Assembly: GCA_024398365.1 (NCBI GenBank)
Contig: JAKSJG010000004.1
Span: forward strand, 1-52,192
Direction: 5' to 3'
Source of the DNA: Bacteroidales bacterium
GTDB taxonomy: Bacteria > Bacteroidota > Bacteroidia > Bacteroidales > UBA932
Length of the DNA stretch: 52,192 nucleotides
In this document: piece by piece, positions 15,649-24,416 of the stretch
Numbering within the stretch: position 1 is the stretch's first letter
How the letters are laid out: every line of letters starts with the position of its first letter
Notes under the pieces: generated by a model
What the model was told of the DNA's origin: nothing
Database searches by the model: none
The model's input: only the letters and a program-made list of their open reading frames with translations
Position numbers and translations under genes: made by a program

Positions 15649-16911
15649 TTACTTTCTCAACACACCCATAAAGAGAATACTCTGCGTTGTCGGTTCTATT
15701 ATGGCATAGACAAAAGGTCTGTCCGCTTTAAATATCTGGTACTGGACCTGTGCTCCGGTTGAGGTGAAGTCGAACACCAGTGCAGATGCTGCGGCAGCCC
15801 TGACTCCTTCGTGTGATACGTCTATATCTGCCTTATGAAAAATTTGTGAAACACCTACAGGATCATCCAGTGCCTTCGAGAAGTCCGGGTCGTTGGAGAA
15901 AGCCTTGTGGATGCCCATTTCGGAAAGAATTGACTTTGGATCTTCAACAGAAGCAGCAGCCTTGAATTCAGGTATGTATAACTTTGTCGACATTCGTGGA
16001 GTTGAAAGCGATGACATCAAACTGTTCCATTTACTATCATTGAGGCCTGCGATATAATCATTGATTGCAATGTCTTTTGGAGGAAGGACAAATACCATCT
16101 CCAACGGACTATCTTTAAAATAATGCAGACATATAGCCTGAGGTTCAGATGCATCATAATTCTCACCGTTTTCAAGGTTATACACCTTGGCAGCAGCAGT
16201 AAAGCTGCCATAAAAGAAAGGTCTCTCAGCCTTGATCCCGTCAATATCTGTAAATTCAATATCCTTCACATCAAATGAAGCAAGCCATTTCGCATCGAAG
16301 AATACGGCATTTGTCATGATCATAGTTGCATATCTGGCACTTTCATCAAGAAGATTTTCAATCGTTCCTTCCGTCTTGTCCTTTACCCAGTCGTTGATGT
16401 AATCTATTGACTTGAGATCTGTAAGGTCAAGTGAAGCAACTTCGGCGGAATAGGAATTCTCAACATCGCTGACAAATCCATCCTTGAGGACACTTCTCTT
16501 CGCAACCCATATTGCATTGGCAACACACAATTTTGCGTTGTCAGATGAAGGCTGCATAGCCTCAAGGGATTTGCTGTAAAAGGCTCCGATCTCACTTGAC
16601 GTGCAATCCTTGAATCCCAGTGTCGCGGCAATTTCCGAATAAGTATCCCCTGCTGCACCAGCTGAAGCCATGGACCAAGCCGCCGCCATGCTGAATGGTG
16701 AAACCACCATATTGCCTTCAGCACTTTCAGCTGTTTTTTTGAAGAATTCTATGTCAAACTTTATCTGGCCAGCGGCCACAGCCTCCTGAGCCTTTGTCAA
16801 ACCAACAGTTACGGGTGGAATAGAATCCGGTTCCACTTGGTCTGATATTTCAACCCTGTCACATGAAACCGCCAGAATAGCTAATACTAGTAATGAGAAT
16901 AAGCGTTTCAT
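15649..16911 (-). CDS. Serpin family lipoprotein (protease inhibitor)
   Basis: About 420 residues with lipobox LAVSC (Cys17) and a full serpin fold: NMVVSPFSMAAAWSMASAGA, NAIWVAKRSV, INDWVKDKTEGTIENLL, TNAVFFDAKWLASFD and the C-terminal RPFVYAIIEPTTQSILFMG. The reactive-centre hinge reads HEGVRAAAASAL (from about residue 367), with the small-residue run expected of inhibitory serpins, although P13 is Arg rather than Glu. By alignment to alpha-1-antitrypsin length, the scissile bond would fall near Phe382-Thr383/Ser384. A lipid-anchored inhibitor could protect the envelope from proteases. Upstream on the same strand is an operon encoding a C10 cysteine protease. The gene is AT-richer than most neighbours (22 G/C in 16021-16080), suggesting transfer. 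The start at 16911 is chosen by the signal peptide. Confidence 0.88.
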   Translation of the reverse strand: MKRLFSLLVLAILAVSCDRVEISDQVEPDSIPPVTVGLTKAQEAVAAGQIKFDIEFFKKTAESAEGNMVVSPFSMAAAWSMASAGAAGDTYSEIAATLGFKDCTSSEIGAFYSKSLEAMQPSSDNAKLCVANAIWVAKRSVLKDGFVSDVENSYSAEVASLDLTDLKSIDYINDWVKDKTEGTIENLLDESARYATMIMTNAVFFDAKWLASFDVKDIEFTDIDGIKAERPFFYGSFTAAAKVYNLENGENYDASEPQAICLHYFKDSPLEMVFVLPPKDIAINDYIAGLNDSKWNSLMSSLSTPRMSTKLYIPEFKAAASVEDPKSILSEMGIHKAFSNDPDFSKALDDPVGVSQIFHKADIDVSHEGVRAAAASALVFDFTSTGAQVQYQIFKADRPFVYAIIEPTTQSILFMGVLRK

Positions 16912-17019
16912 AACTACTGATTCATACTTATATTTCACCTTAAACCAAACATCCACTTTCCAAGTGGCTTTATCAAAGTTGTCTTAAAATGTTATGTAAA
17001 AAAGCTGTCCTGAATTCAT

Positions 17020-18954
17020 TTAGTTAGCTGCCCAGTTGACCTGGATCTTCTCGCCTGTCTCAAAGTCGATGAATGTGACAGGGATGGCCTTCTGGCCATT
17101 GTAGCCGCTGTTGATCCATCGGAAGTTGGTAACAGATATCCAGTCAGCCACAGCCTGATTGCAGTAGATGGTGATGCTGCCATTGACGGAACCGGTGCGT
17201 ACGGAGAAAGAGTTGTCGCTCGCCGCCGTGAAATAGCTCGGAGTGTCGTTGATGAGGAATGTGCCGCCAAGCCTGAGGACCTTGAGGGACTTCAGCTGAT
17301 AGAACATGTAATCCGCATTCGGGTTGAGCACGGTCACGTTGAATGATGATATGTCAAGTTCCTCCAGAGCCGAACAGCCGTTGAACATACTCTTCATCGA
17401 AAGCACGTTGGACGTGCTGAAAGATGTGAGATCGAGGGATTTCAGATTGATGCAGCCGTAGAACATCTGGTTCATGTATTCGGTCTTGGCTGTATTGAAA
17501 TGCTTGAGGTCAAGCGAAGTGAGCGCGCGGCAGTTGTAGAAGAGGCTGTCCATGCGCTCCACTGCCTCTGTGTTGAGATTGCTGATATTGATTTCAGCAA
17601 GTTTGATATCCTCAGCGAACATCATGGACATGCTCTTGTTGTTAGGAGCCACCATTGAAGAAAGGTCCAGCTTTACGAGGGCCTTGCAGCCGGCGAACAT
17701 AGAGGACAAGTCCTCAGCCTTCGGAAGGTCCATCCTTGCAGGAAGGACAAGGTCAGTGAGCTTGGACGCCTGGTCGAGGAAATGGCTCATTCTCTCACAG
17801 TTGTCGAAGTCAAAGGATGACAGGTCAAGGGTGGTGAGCAGTCTCATGTTGAAGAACATGCTGTCCATCGAAACGACATTGGACGTATTGAATGTGGACA
17901 GGTTCAGGTCAGCCACCTTGACGGTGGTGGAATTGCCCTGTGAGAAGAGCTCGCTCATATCCGTCACGTTATCAGTATTGAGAGCTGCTATGCCGGTGAT
18001 ATCCTCAAGCCTTGAGAAATCCTGGAACATGGAGGACATATCCCTGTTCATATACATCTCCGAAGCGGCGGTGCTGACAATGACAGTGGCATCTGAACTG
18101 TACCAGTTGAGATATATAGGATAATCGGACTTGATTGTCTGGAGGGCTGTGCCTTCGGCGACATCCGAATTAACCTCAAATACGATATGCTTCACTTTCT
18201 TGTCAGAATATGAAGTGCTATCAACCGCAGTATTGGCGGCAAGGGCTTTGACTGCAAGGTTGAACTCAGGTCCTGAAACCATCAATGCACGCTTCTGGTG
18301 GAAGCCGCCCATTGACACGCCATAGTTGTACACCTCAGCCCTGCGGATGGTGAACGGCCTGTTGCCGAGGTCGAATACGCGCTCGCGGCCGAGATTGTCC
18401 ATTGAGTAGAATGACAGACCGTCATATATGCCGTCAGGAAGGTTGAGATAGATGGTGCATCCTTCAGGGCCGACATTCAGGCCCTCGCCGCAATCAATGG
18501 TGAGGCCCTCCGTCCCTTCGAACTGAGGCTTGCCTGAGGTCACGGTGAAATTGCCGGTGAGAGGCTGGTTGGCTGTAAGCACGATGTTCTTGAGTACTAT
18601 CTCCTCCGGAGAACTGATATTGATCGCCAGAGTTCCGAAAATGCTCTTGAAAGGAAGTACCCTGTTGCTGGACTCCGCAATCATGGCCGGCCTGATGCTT
18701 GAAAGCTCTTCCACGGTCTGAACAGAAGCTATGCTGAGGTTGTCGGCAAGTGAAGCCGGGTAATATGCGACATAAGGGCCGTTGCCGGTGATCATGACCT
18801 CGTCGATGGAGTTGATCACAGGGGAATAGTCCGAATCCTCGACGGCTATTATGTACTCAGGCGGATCGACCACGTTGACAGGATGTATCGGTTCCGGATG
18901 GCAGGCACATGCCACGGAAAGAACTGCAAATAATGCAAATATCGATTTCTTCAT
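17020..18954 (-). CDS. BspA-type leucine-rich repeat lipoprotein
   Basis: A 644-residue protein with a signal ending SVACAC (Cys16 or Cys18 lipidated). Residues to about 230 form a fimbrillin-like domain related to those of the genes at 2042 and 37054 (YVAYYPASL, LTIDCGEGLNV). After about residue 300 there are DUF285/BspA-type leucine-rich repeats with the periodic pattern MxxMFxxCxxLxxLDLSSF (MSSMFAGCKALVKLDLSSM, MKSMFNGCSALEELDISSF). It ends with VTFIDFETGEKIQVNW, a tail also found in the 37054 protein. The likely role is a surface adhesin or binding protein. It is the last of four tightly spaced genes (C69, C10, BACON, BspA), 12 bases after the BACON gene with AGGAGG before its ATG. Confidence 0.82.
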   Translation of the reverse strand: MKKSIFALFAVLSVACACHPEPIHPVNVVDPPEYIIAVEDSDYSPVINSIDEVMITGNGPYVAYYPASLADNLSIASVQTVEELSSIRPAMIAESSNRVLPFKSIFGTLAINISSPEEIVLKNIVLTANQPLTGNFTVTSGKPQFEGTEGLTIDCGEGLNVGPEGCTIYLNLPDGIYDGLSFYSMDNLGRERVFDLGNRPFTIRRAEVYNYGVSMGGFHQKRALMVSGPEFNLAVKALAANTAVDSTSYSDKKVKHIVFEVNSDVAEGTALQTIKSDYPIYLNWYSSDATVIVSTAASEMYMNRDMSSMFQDFSRLEDITGIAALNTDNVTDMSELFSQGNSTTVKVADLNLSTFNTSNVVSMDSMFFNMRLLTTLDLSSFDFDNCERMSHFLDQASKLTDLVLPARMDLPKAEDLSSMFAGCKALVKLDLSSMVAPNNKSMSMMFAEDIKLAEINISNLNTEAVERMDSLFYNCRALTSLDLKHFNTAKTEYMNQMFYGCINLKSLDLTSFSTSNVLSMKSMFNGCSALEELDISSFNVTVLNPNADYMFYQLKSLKVLRLGGTFLINDTPSYFTAASDNSFSVRTGSVNGSITIYCNQAVADWISVTNFRWINSGYNGQKAIPVTFIDFETGEKIQVNWAAN

Positions 18955-18966
18955 TTCGCGCTCCTC

Positions 18967-19806
18967 CTAGAATTCGGTTATGTCAATTGAGTTGATGCCT
19001 TCGATGGCCGGCATCTTGTATCCTGTGAGGCCCTTGCCAATGATGACAACGTTGTACTCACCTTCAACAGGATATATGTGGCTCAGGCCGGAGTAATATT
19101 CCTCGCTGGTGCCGTCACCCCATGTGACTGTGGCGTAGAAGCCTTCGCTGCCGACGAGCTCAGGAACTGTGAATTCAGTGATGGTGTGTGTAATCACCAC
19201 TGTAGGTGAGAAACCTGCCTGCTTCACATAATATGTCCTCTTCTCGCCCGTTGAAGGGTTGGTGAAACATACGACTGCCTCACGGTCCTCCTCGGACTCG
19301 TTCATGGCAACGGTAAGCGCATGCTGGTAGCTGGTGATGGCCCTGGTTCCGCCGTCAGTTATCCAGTCCACAGGAATGTCCACAGCATACTGGATATTGG
19401 CCTCAACCGGCACGATGACCTCGCCGCCGACATATGTGAGGGATACTGCGTCATCATCAATGCTGAGAGCGTCGTTCTGGCTCTGACGGACCGTGATGAC
19501 CCTGACGATGTCCTCGCAGGTGACGGTGATGGTACCTTCACGGTCCTCACCGCTGGTATTGTTCATCACACAAACGCCTATGACAGCGTCACCCGGATTG
19601 CCGGTGGTATTGTGGAGGATGATCCACGAATCGCTCACCACCGCATCCCAAGGGTAGTTGGCATTGACGGACACGGCCTGTGTCAGACCGGAAGAAGGTG
19701 CGTCGATGCTCTGTGCACCGACTTCGAGACTTGCCTGCTTCCTGCAGGAAGAGAACAACAGCAGAGCAGCTGCAAATGCGAATGTTATCCTTAATATGTT
19801 TTTCAT
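18967..19806 (-). CDS. BACON and PKD-like domain lipoprotein
   Basis: A 279-residue lipoprotein (lipobox LFSSC, Cys21). The first 190 mature residues form two BACON-like modules (NYPWDAVVSDSWIILHN, GEDREGTITVTCE; IQYAVDIPVDWITD, SEEDREAVVCF). The last 70 residues carry a PKD-like motif (VTWGDGTSEEYYSGLSHIYP followed by GEYNVVIIG). A WGDGT-HxY-GxYxV element often accompanies BspA-type repeats in Bacteroidota surface proteins, and here the next gene is such a BspA protein. The two may therefore form one surface complex; this is inference. GGGAGGA precedes the start, 13 bases after the C10 protease gene. Confidence 0.8.
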   Translation of the reverse strand: MKNILRITFAFAAALLLFSSCRKQASLEVGAQSIDAPSSGLTQAVSVNANYPWDAVVSDSWIILHNTTGNPGDAVIGVCVMNNTSGEDREGTITVTCEDIVRVITVRQSQNDALSIDDDAVSLTYVGGEVIVPVEANIQYAVDIPVDWITDGGTRAITSYQHALTVAMNESEEDREAVVCFTNPSTGEKRTYYVKQAGFSPTVVITHTITEFTVPELVGSEGFYATVTWGDGTSEEYYSGLSHIYPVEGEYNVVIIGKGLTGYKMPAIEGINSIDITEF

Positions 19807-19819
19807 TGTTGAATCCTCC

Positions 19820-21553
19820 CTACTTTACTCTGATTTTAAGTCTCTTGACATCAATGTAATACTTGGCTGACAGCTCAATCACATACTCGCCGGCGGAAAG
19901 CACGTCCGTGTGTACGTAGATTGTACCGTATCTGCCCTCTATGCTGCCTGATGGGGCCTCATTGCCATTGGCGTCAAGGAGCTTGAAGTTAGCGTTCTTG
20001 TCCGTAGTGATGACAAAGCGCTGGTTGCCCTTGTCATACTCCAGTGAAGACTGGAGGCCTATGGCTTCTCCCGTGAGAGGGAAGTTGCCCACAAAACCTT
20101 CGGTAGTGACAGCGAATGTCATAGGTGTCCATTCATCTTTGCTATTGGCAGGACGGTAGAATGCCTTGATCATATCACCAAGGACTATGTCTTCATTGAT
20201 GGTGCATGGGATGGAAGAATAATTGGTGTAGCCCTGGTATGCGAGGGTGTTCTTCTTGGTGGTGGAAATGATTTCCTTGATCTTGCCGTCCTTGTCAGTA
20301 TGGGCGAGCACCCACTCGAATGCGAAGGAGTCGTAACCGAGATTGTAAACGGAGCCCACCTTCATCTTGAACTCTGTTCCCTTTACAATCTGCTTGGTAT
20401 CCGCCTTGCTGATTCCCTTGTAGCTGTCCTTGCTGAGCAGTTCAATGAAATATGAAGTCTCTGACTTGCCAACTTCAGGCTTCAGGCGCACACAGCAGCC
20501 GTAGGCCGTCTTGCCGGCAATGTTGTAGTAACCGTTGTCGCTGCCGCCCCAGCCATAGTTGAAATGAACGTAATTGCGTGCATCGTAACCGTCACACACA
20601 TAGGAGTGGGTCTCACTGGCGTAATTGATAGGCAGGCCTTCGTCAAGGTCCCTCTTGAGCATCTTGAACCACTCTGCGTCAGTGTACTGGCTGTGGGTGA
20701 TGCGGTGGGCGCCCTTGTTGAAATAGAAATTTTCCCTTGCCCTGTTGCACATGCCTCCCATCGTGCTTCCGGTGCCGCTGAGGCCGAATGATGACCGGCC
20801 CATCAATGCGACGTCGCGTACCAGAGTGGAAACGGCATCAGCCTCCTCATCGGTATAGGTTCCGCTCTTGTAGCTCTTCTTGATCTTGTCCCACTGATAT
20901 TTGTGGCCGAGTTCCACGGCAGGAGCCGTATATTTGGAGGTGGAGTAACCACCTACCGTACCAGTACCGTGCTCAGGATATTTGTGATACTCCATGATGA
21001 TGGACAGCGCGATGGCGCAGCATCCTGCAAGCGCATGCTTGCCGTCGATAAGAGGGCACTTGAGGTTCCAGGGAGCACCCTGGTTGAAGTTCGCTGTCTT
21101 GAGCAGCACGGCGCTCGGTATCGTATCATTGGCACGTGTCCTGACCATGGCCTGCGCCCACTCTGCGGCATTGCCCTTGCGACCTGATGCGCGCACGTAG
21201 CGAATGTCTTCCTTGAGCAGGCGGAAGTAGTCCTGAAGATTCTCGGGCATTCCGTCAACGACGTACTTGCCCTGATAAGAATAAGCGATGACAGGTTCGA
21301 TGGCATCGTCACCGGATACTATGACCCAGCCGCCGCCATCTCTGTTGAAAATATAAAACAACGGATCCTCTCCTGCGCGGGTCTTCGCGTCGCTGCCGTC
21401 CCAGAGAAGGGTGAGGCCGCCGGAAGCCCTGGTGTTGTCCACGTGCAGGAAACATTCCGCCACTGTCTTCGCCTTGCTGTAAGGCACTACGGCCGCTTTG
21501 GCGGAGCCGCAAAACAGCAGAATGAGAGCTGTCAATAAAAAAGTCCTTTTCAT
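19820..21553 (-). CDS. C10 family (streptopain-like) cysteine protease
   Basis: A 577-residue secreted protease of family C10 (SpeB/streptopain, interpain). It has a signal peptide (FCGSAKA); a Spi-type propeptide to about residue 150 (FYIFNRDGGGWVIVSGDDA, PVIAYSYQGKY); then the catalytic domain with Cys178 in HALAGCCAIALSIIMEYHKY and His316 in ETHSYVCDGYD, followed by YVHFNYGWGGSDNGYY. After about residue 360 there is a beta-rich C-terminal extension of Ig-like character. Such proteases are made as zymogens and cleave with a hydrophobic residue at P2. The start overlaps the upstream C69 gene (ATGA), so the two peptidases are translationally coupled. A serpin gene lies downstream on the same strand at 15649-16911. 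Confidence 0.92.
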   Translation of the reverse strand: MKRTFLLTALILLFCGSAKAAVVPYSKAKTVAECFLHVDNTRASGGLTLLWDGSDAKTRAGEDPLFYIFNRDGGGWVIVSGDDAIEPVIAYSYQGKYVVDGMPENLQDYFRLLKEDIRYVRASGRKGNAAEWAQAMVRTRANDTIPSAVLLKTANFNQGAPWNLKCPLIDGKHALAGCCAIALSIIMEYHKYPEHGTGTVGGYSTSKYTAPAVELGHKYQWDKIKKSYKSGTYTDEEADAVSTLVRDVALMGRSSFGLSGTGSTMGGMCNRARENFYFNKGAHRITHSQYTDAEWFKMLKRDLDEGLPINYASETHSYVCDGYDARNYVHFNYGWGGSDNGYYNIAGKTAYGCCVRLKPEVGKSETSYFIELLSKDSYKGISKADTKQIVKGTEFKMKVGSVYNLGYDSFAFEWVLAHTDKDGKIKEIISTTKKNTLAYQGYTNYSSIPCTINEDIVLGDMIKAFYRPANSKDEWTPMTFAVTTEGFVGNFPLTGEAIGLQSSLEYDKGNQRFVITTDKNANFKLLDANGNEAPSGSIEGRYGTIYVHTDVLSAGEYVIELSAKYYIDVKRLKIRVK

Positions 21554-23205
21554 CTGTCTATGTTTTGTATTGTGTTTTCTTCATATCTCTTCCCGGTTGA
21601 CTTAACGATTTCCTCGTAGAAAGAGTCGTTGAATCCGGGCTTGTCGTATTTGCGCTTGTGCGAGAGTTCGCCGTTCTCATCCACCTGGAGGCGGACCATG
21701 TCGTTGTGACGCACTATGATGTATCTTGCGAGCCTGTCCCAGCGCTTCATCATCATATCCGTGTAGAGAGCGGTGCGGCCGGTGAGGTAGTCCACCACAT
21801 CCTGGCCGTGGAGCCCCTGTACGGCTGCGAGGACCTCGTTCTGGTCCTTTTCATAGTAATCCTCGAGTTCCTTCTGGGCTTCCTGTATGTCAGGATATAC
21901 GGCTGACCAGCGCGGATATGCCATGTTGCCCACGAAATTGTTCATCCAGTATGCGCCCTTCTCGTCGAACTCCCAGTTCTTGGCGTGCTCATGCAGAAAG
22001 GCCTCCGGCACCTGCGTCACGCAGCAATAAACAGGCACGTATGCCACCACCGCCGCATCGTCGCAGTTGTAGTACATCACGCCGCCCACGGCGTCCGGAA
22101 GCCAGTTGCGCATCTGGCAGACCATGGTGTAGCAGCTCTGCTGGGTGGCGATGGGACGCTCCGAGAAGAACTTGCGTCCGTCCTGCGAAGTGAAGGTGCG
22201 CTTCGGCGGCCTTACAGGCATGCCCCACGGACCTGCGCTGACATCTGTTGTCATATCCAGGGCCGTGCCCTCAAAATGGTCGCGCATGTCGTTCTGCACG
22301 TCGCGCACCGTGAGCTTGCGGTCCGGCTTGATCCAGAGAGGGAGATGGTCGCACTTGTCGAATTCACCGTTGAGGTAAGGGAGATACTTGTCCATCTCCG
22401 CAGGATCGGTATGGTGACGGAAGATGCTCCACACCCTCGCGTCGCAGTAGCGCACGTCGGAGAAGGTGATGGGACTGTATGCCTCGCGGAAGCTGAAATC
22501 CTTGTCGCGGCCCTTGTACCAGCCCTTCTGGCGGGCGAATGAGATGACGTCCTTCGCATAGAGGCAGTTCTCCGGGTCATTGAGAGGGAACTGGCGTATG
22601 CGGCTGAGGTTCGCGTGAGCGCAGATGCAGTCATCAGGGACGCGGAGCGCCACCCATACCGAGCCCTTGACACCGGGACCCTTGCCTATGATCTCCATTA
22701 TCCACGCCTCGTTCTTGTCGCAGATGGTAAGTATCTCACCGCTTGAGTTGTATCCGTAGGTCTGTGTGAGTTCGTCTATGACATGTATGGCCTCGCGCGC
22801 CGTGGTCGAGCGCTGGAGGGCAAGGTCCATGTGCACCCTGTAGCCGAAGATGCCGTCCTTGTTGACCAGTTCCGGCCTGCCGCCGAATGTGGTCTCGACT
22901 ATGGAAACCTGCTTCTCGTTGATATAGCCTATCCTGCTGTAGGTGCGCTCCACCTGCGGGATGAGTTCCACCTTCGTACCGTTGTGCTGATGCACCGGAC
23001 ACATCTCACCAGGAGAATGCACGCCTCCGGGAATGGAGGTGAGGTAGCCGGCATACGCCCAGCCGTCGCAGTTGTATGAACAGATGACAGATCCGTCAGC
23101 GGAGGCCTTCCTGCCCACGATGATATTGGTGCAGGCAGATGCGTAATGCGGGAAAACCACCGCACAGGCAAGCAGAGCCACTGTCAGAATAAGTGCTTTT
23201 CTCAT
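21550..23205 (-). CDS. C69 family dipeptidase, first gene of protease operon
   Basis: A 551-residue paralogue of the gene at 4795-6474. The signal peptide ends YASA before Cys25 (CTNIIVGRKAS), the expected N-terminal nucleophile. Shared blocks are GYINEKQVSIVETTFGGRPE, DKNEAWIMEIIGKGPG, CICAHANLSRIRQFPLNDPE and FEGTALDM. It probably trims short peptides in the periplasm, which could be products of the C10 protease encoded next. It is the first gene of a four-gene run, with its own -7 box TAAATTTG (minus strand 23225-23232) and a leader of roughly 15 bases. The ATGA overlap with the C10 gene couples their expression. Confidence 0.9.
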   Translation of the reverse strand: MRKALILTVALLACAVVFPHYASACTNIIVGRKASADGSVICSYNCDGWAYAGYLTSIPGGVHSPGEMCPVHQHNGTKVELIPQVERTYSRIGYINEKQVSIVETTFGGRPELVNKDGIFGYRVHMDLALQRSTTAREAIHVIDELTQTYGYNSSGEILTICDKNEAWIMEIIGKGPGVKGSVWVALRVPDDCICAHANLSRIRQFPLNDPENCLYAKDVISFARQKGWYKGRDKDFSFREAYSPITFSDVRYCDARVWSIFRHHTDPAEMDKYLPYLNGEFDKCDHLPLWIKPDRKLTVRDVQNDMRDHFEGTALDMTTDVSAGPWGMPVRPPKRTFTSQDGRKFFSERPIATQQSCYTMVCQMRNWLPDAVGGVMYYNCDDAAVVAYVPVYCCVTQVPEAFLHEHAKNWEFDEKGAYWMNNFVGNMAYPRWSAVYPDIQEAQKELEDYYEKDQNEVLAAVQGLHGQDVVDYLTGRTALYTDMMMKRWDRLARYIIVRHNDMVRLQVDENGELSHKRKYDKPGFNDSFYEEIVKSTGKRYEENTIQNIDR

Positions 23206-23224
23206 ATTATTGACGTTAATTCTA

Positions 23225-23252
23225 CAAATTTAACATTAAATACTTATATTTG
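23225..23252. promoter_or_regulatory. Back-to-back divergent promoters
   Basis: Minus-strand TAAATTTG (23225-23232) faces the C69/C10 operon and plus-strand TATATTTG (23245-23252) faces the lipoprotein/DUF5723 pair. The two -7 boxes are only 12 bases apart, so their -33 regions must overlap each other's core. No clear TTTG is present at standard spacing for either, and the two directions may compete for polymerase. Confidence 0.5.
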
Positions 23253-23282
23253 GCACTGTTTGGAATGCAAGTTAGAAAAAAA

Positions 23283-24416
23283 ATGACATTTCTGAGAAAA
23301 GTCGCACTGCTGTGCACAGCCTGTATGATGGTCTCATGCATCGACGTGGATTATGACCTGGACAAACTGGACACAGGCATCACCCTGTTCGACAACGGTG
23401 TCGCCATTCCCCTCGGCACCACCGCAATGATTCAGCCAGCCAGCTTCCTCAATACAAGTCAGACGGAGGGCCTCGTCTGCGGCAGCGACGGGTCGTACAC
23501 CATGAGATTCACCAGGGAAGCCATGATCAACGGCAAGTACAGCGGTATCAGGGACGTAGCCCCTACAAGCTTCACGGTTGACATGTCCTGGCTGCGCAAC
23601 ACTCTCAAAGATAATTTCAGCTTTGTACCGGACCTTGTAGATCCCGCCCTCGAAGTCTCCATCTCGACCAATTTCATCATTCCCGGCATCGCCGAATTCA
23701 CGGCAGTGCCTTATACGGACGGCAAAGCCGGCAAAAGCGTAGTCTGCAAGGTGGATATCCCACACAGCAGCTCACCATCGCTGACCATTACCAGGAGATT
23801 GTATCTCTGCTCTTCGAAAAAGAACATGCCCGCAGACTGCGAATTCGCCAAATGCGACATAGGAGGCCTGCTGAGGAATTTCCCCGACAGCCTGGTCTTC
23901 ACCTTCGCCGCTTCCATTGACAGTCAGCAGAGCACCGCTGCCGTAGCGGACTCCGAATACAGCGCCGGCATCATCTGCAGCCTGAACGCGCCGCTGCGCT
24001 TCGGTTCCGACTTCAACTGCAGCATACAGGACACCCTCGATGCGAGGGGCGTGACTCAGTACATCTCCGACAACTGCGTGAGAATAGGCGGAGAAGTGGC
24101 AAGCACTCTCCCTGTCAAGGCCAGGATGCAGCTGATATTGCTTGACGAGAATTATCGTGAGATAGAATTACGCAATCCTGTAATGCAGATGATAGAGGCA
24201 GGCGGAGCTGACGGCAGCGAAGTGAAGACAAAGATAGACATGGTGCTCAACCCTGCGGACCGCGACGCGGCCGCTGACATCCAGTGGGTGGTCACCTCAT
24301 TCCATATTCTGCCTTCAATAAGTGAACGCATCCTTAATGCCGGGGACTACCTGCAGGCCAGACTTTATCTGGAGCTGCCGAACGGCTACACCACAGATAT
24401 CGGAAAGAACAAATGA
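23283..24416 (+). CDS. Conserved Bacteroidales lipoprotein paired with DUF5723
   Basis: About 377 residues with lipobox MVSC (Cys19). The mature start IDVDYDLDKLDTGITLFDNG, then VAIPLGTTAMI, is typical of a conserved Bacteroidales lipoprotein group of unknown function that pairs with DUF5723 genes. The rest is beta-rich with repeated strand pairs (FTVDMSWL, IPGIAEFTAVPY, DIQWVVTSFHILPSI) and no catalytic motif. An ATG six codons upstream (23265) is also possible; 23283 gives the compact signal peptide and an A-rich upstream context. The stop overlaps the DUF5723 start by ATGA, so the two products probably work together at the outer membrane. Confidence 0.65.
   Translation: MTFLRKVALLCTACMMVSCIDVDYDLDKLDTGITLFDNGVAIPLGTTAMIQPASFLNTSQTEGLVCGSDGSYTMRFTREAMINGKYSGIRDVAPTSFTVDMSWLRNTLKDNFSFVPDLVDPALEVSISTNFIIPGIAEFTAVPYTDGKAGKSVVCKVDIPHSSSPSLTITRRLYLCSSKKNMPADCEFAKCDIGGLLRNFPDSLVFTFAASIDSQQSTAAVADSEYSAGIICSLNAPLRFGSDFNCSIQDTLDARGVTQYISDNCVRIGGEVASTLPVKARMQLILLDENYREIELRNPVMQMIEAGGADGSEVKTKIDMVLNPADRDAAADIQWVVTSFHILPSISERILNAGDYLQARLYLELPNGYTTDIGKNK

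Noticed and set aside
16953..16967. Hairpin CCACTT/AAGTGG upstream of the serpin as a terminator of the BspA gene
   Set aside because: Short stem with no U-run and placed about 50 bases past the stop on the wrong side: the BspA gene ends at 17020 and reads toward it, but the hairpin equally fits a leader element, so it is left uncalled.
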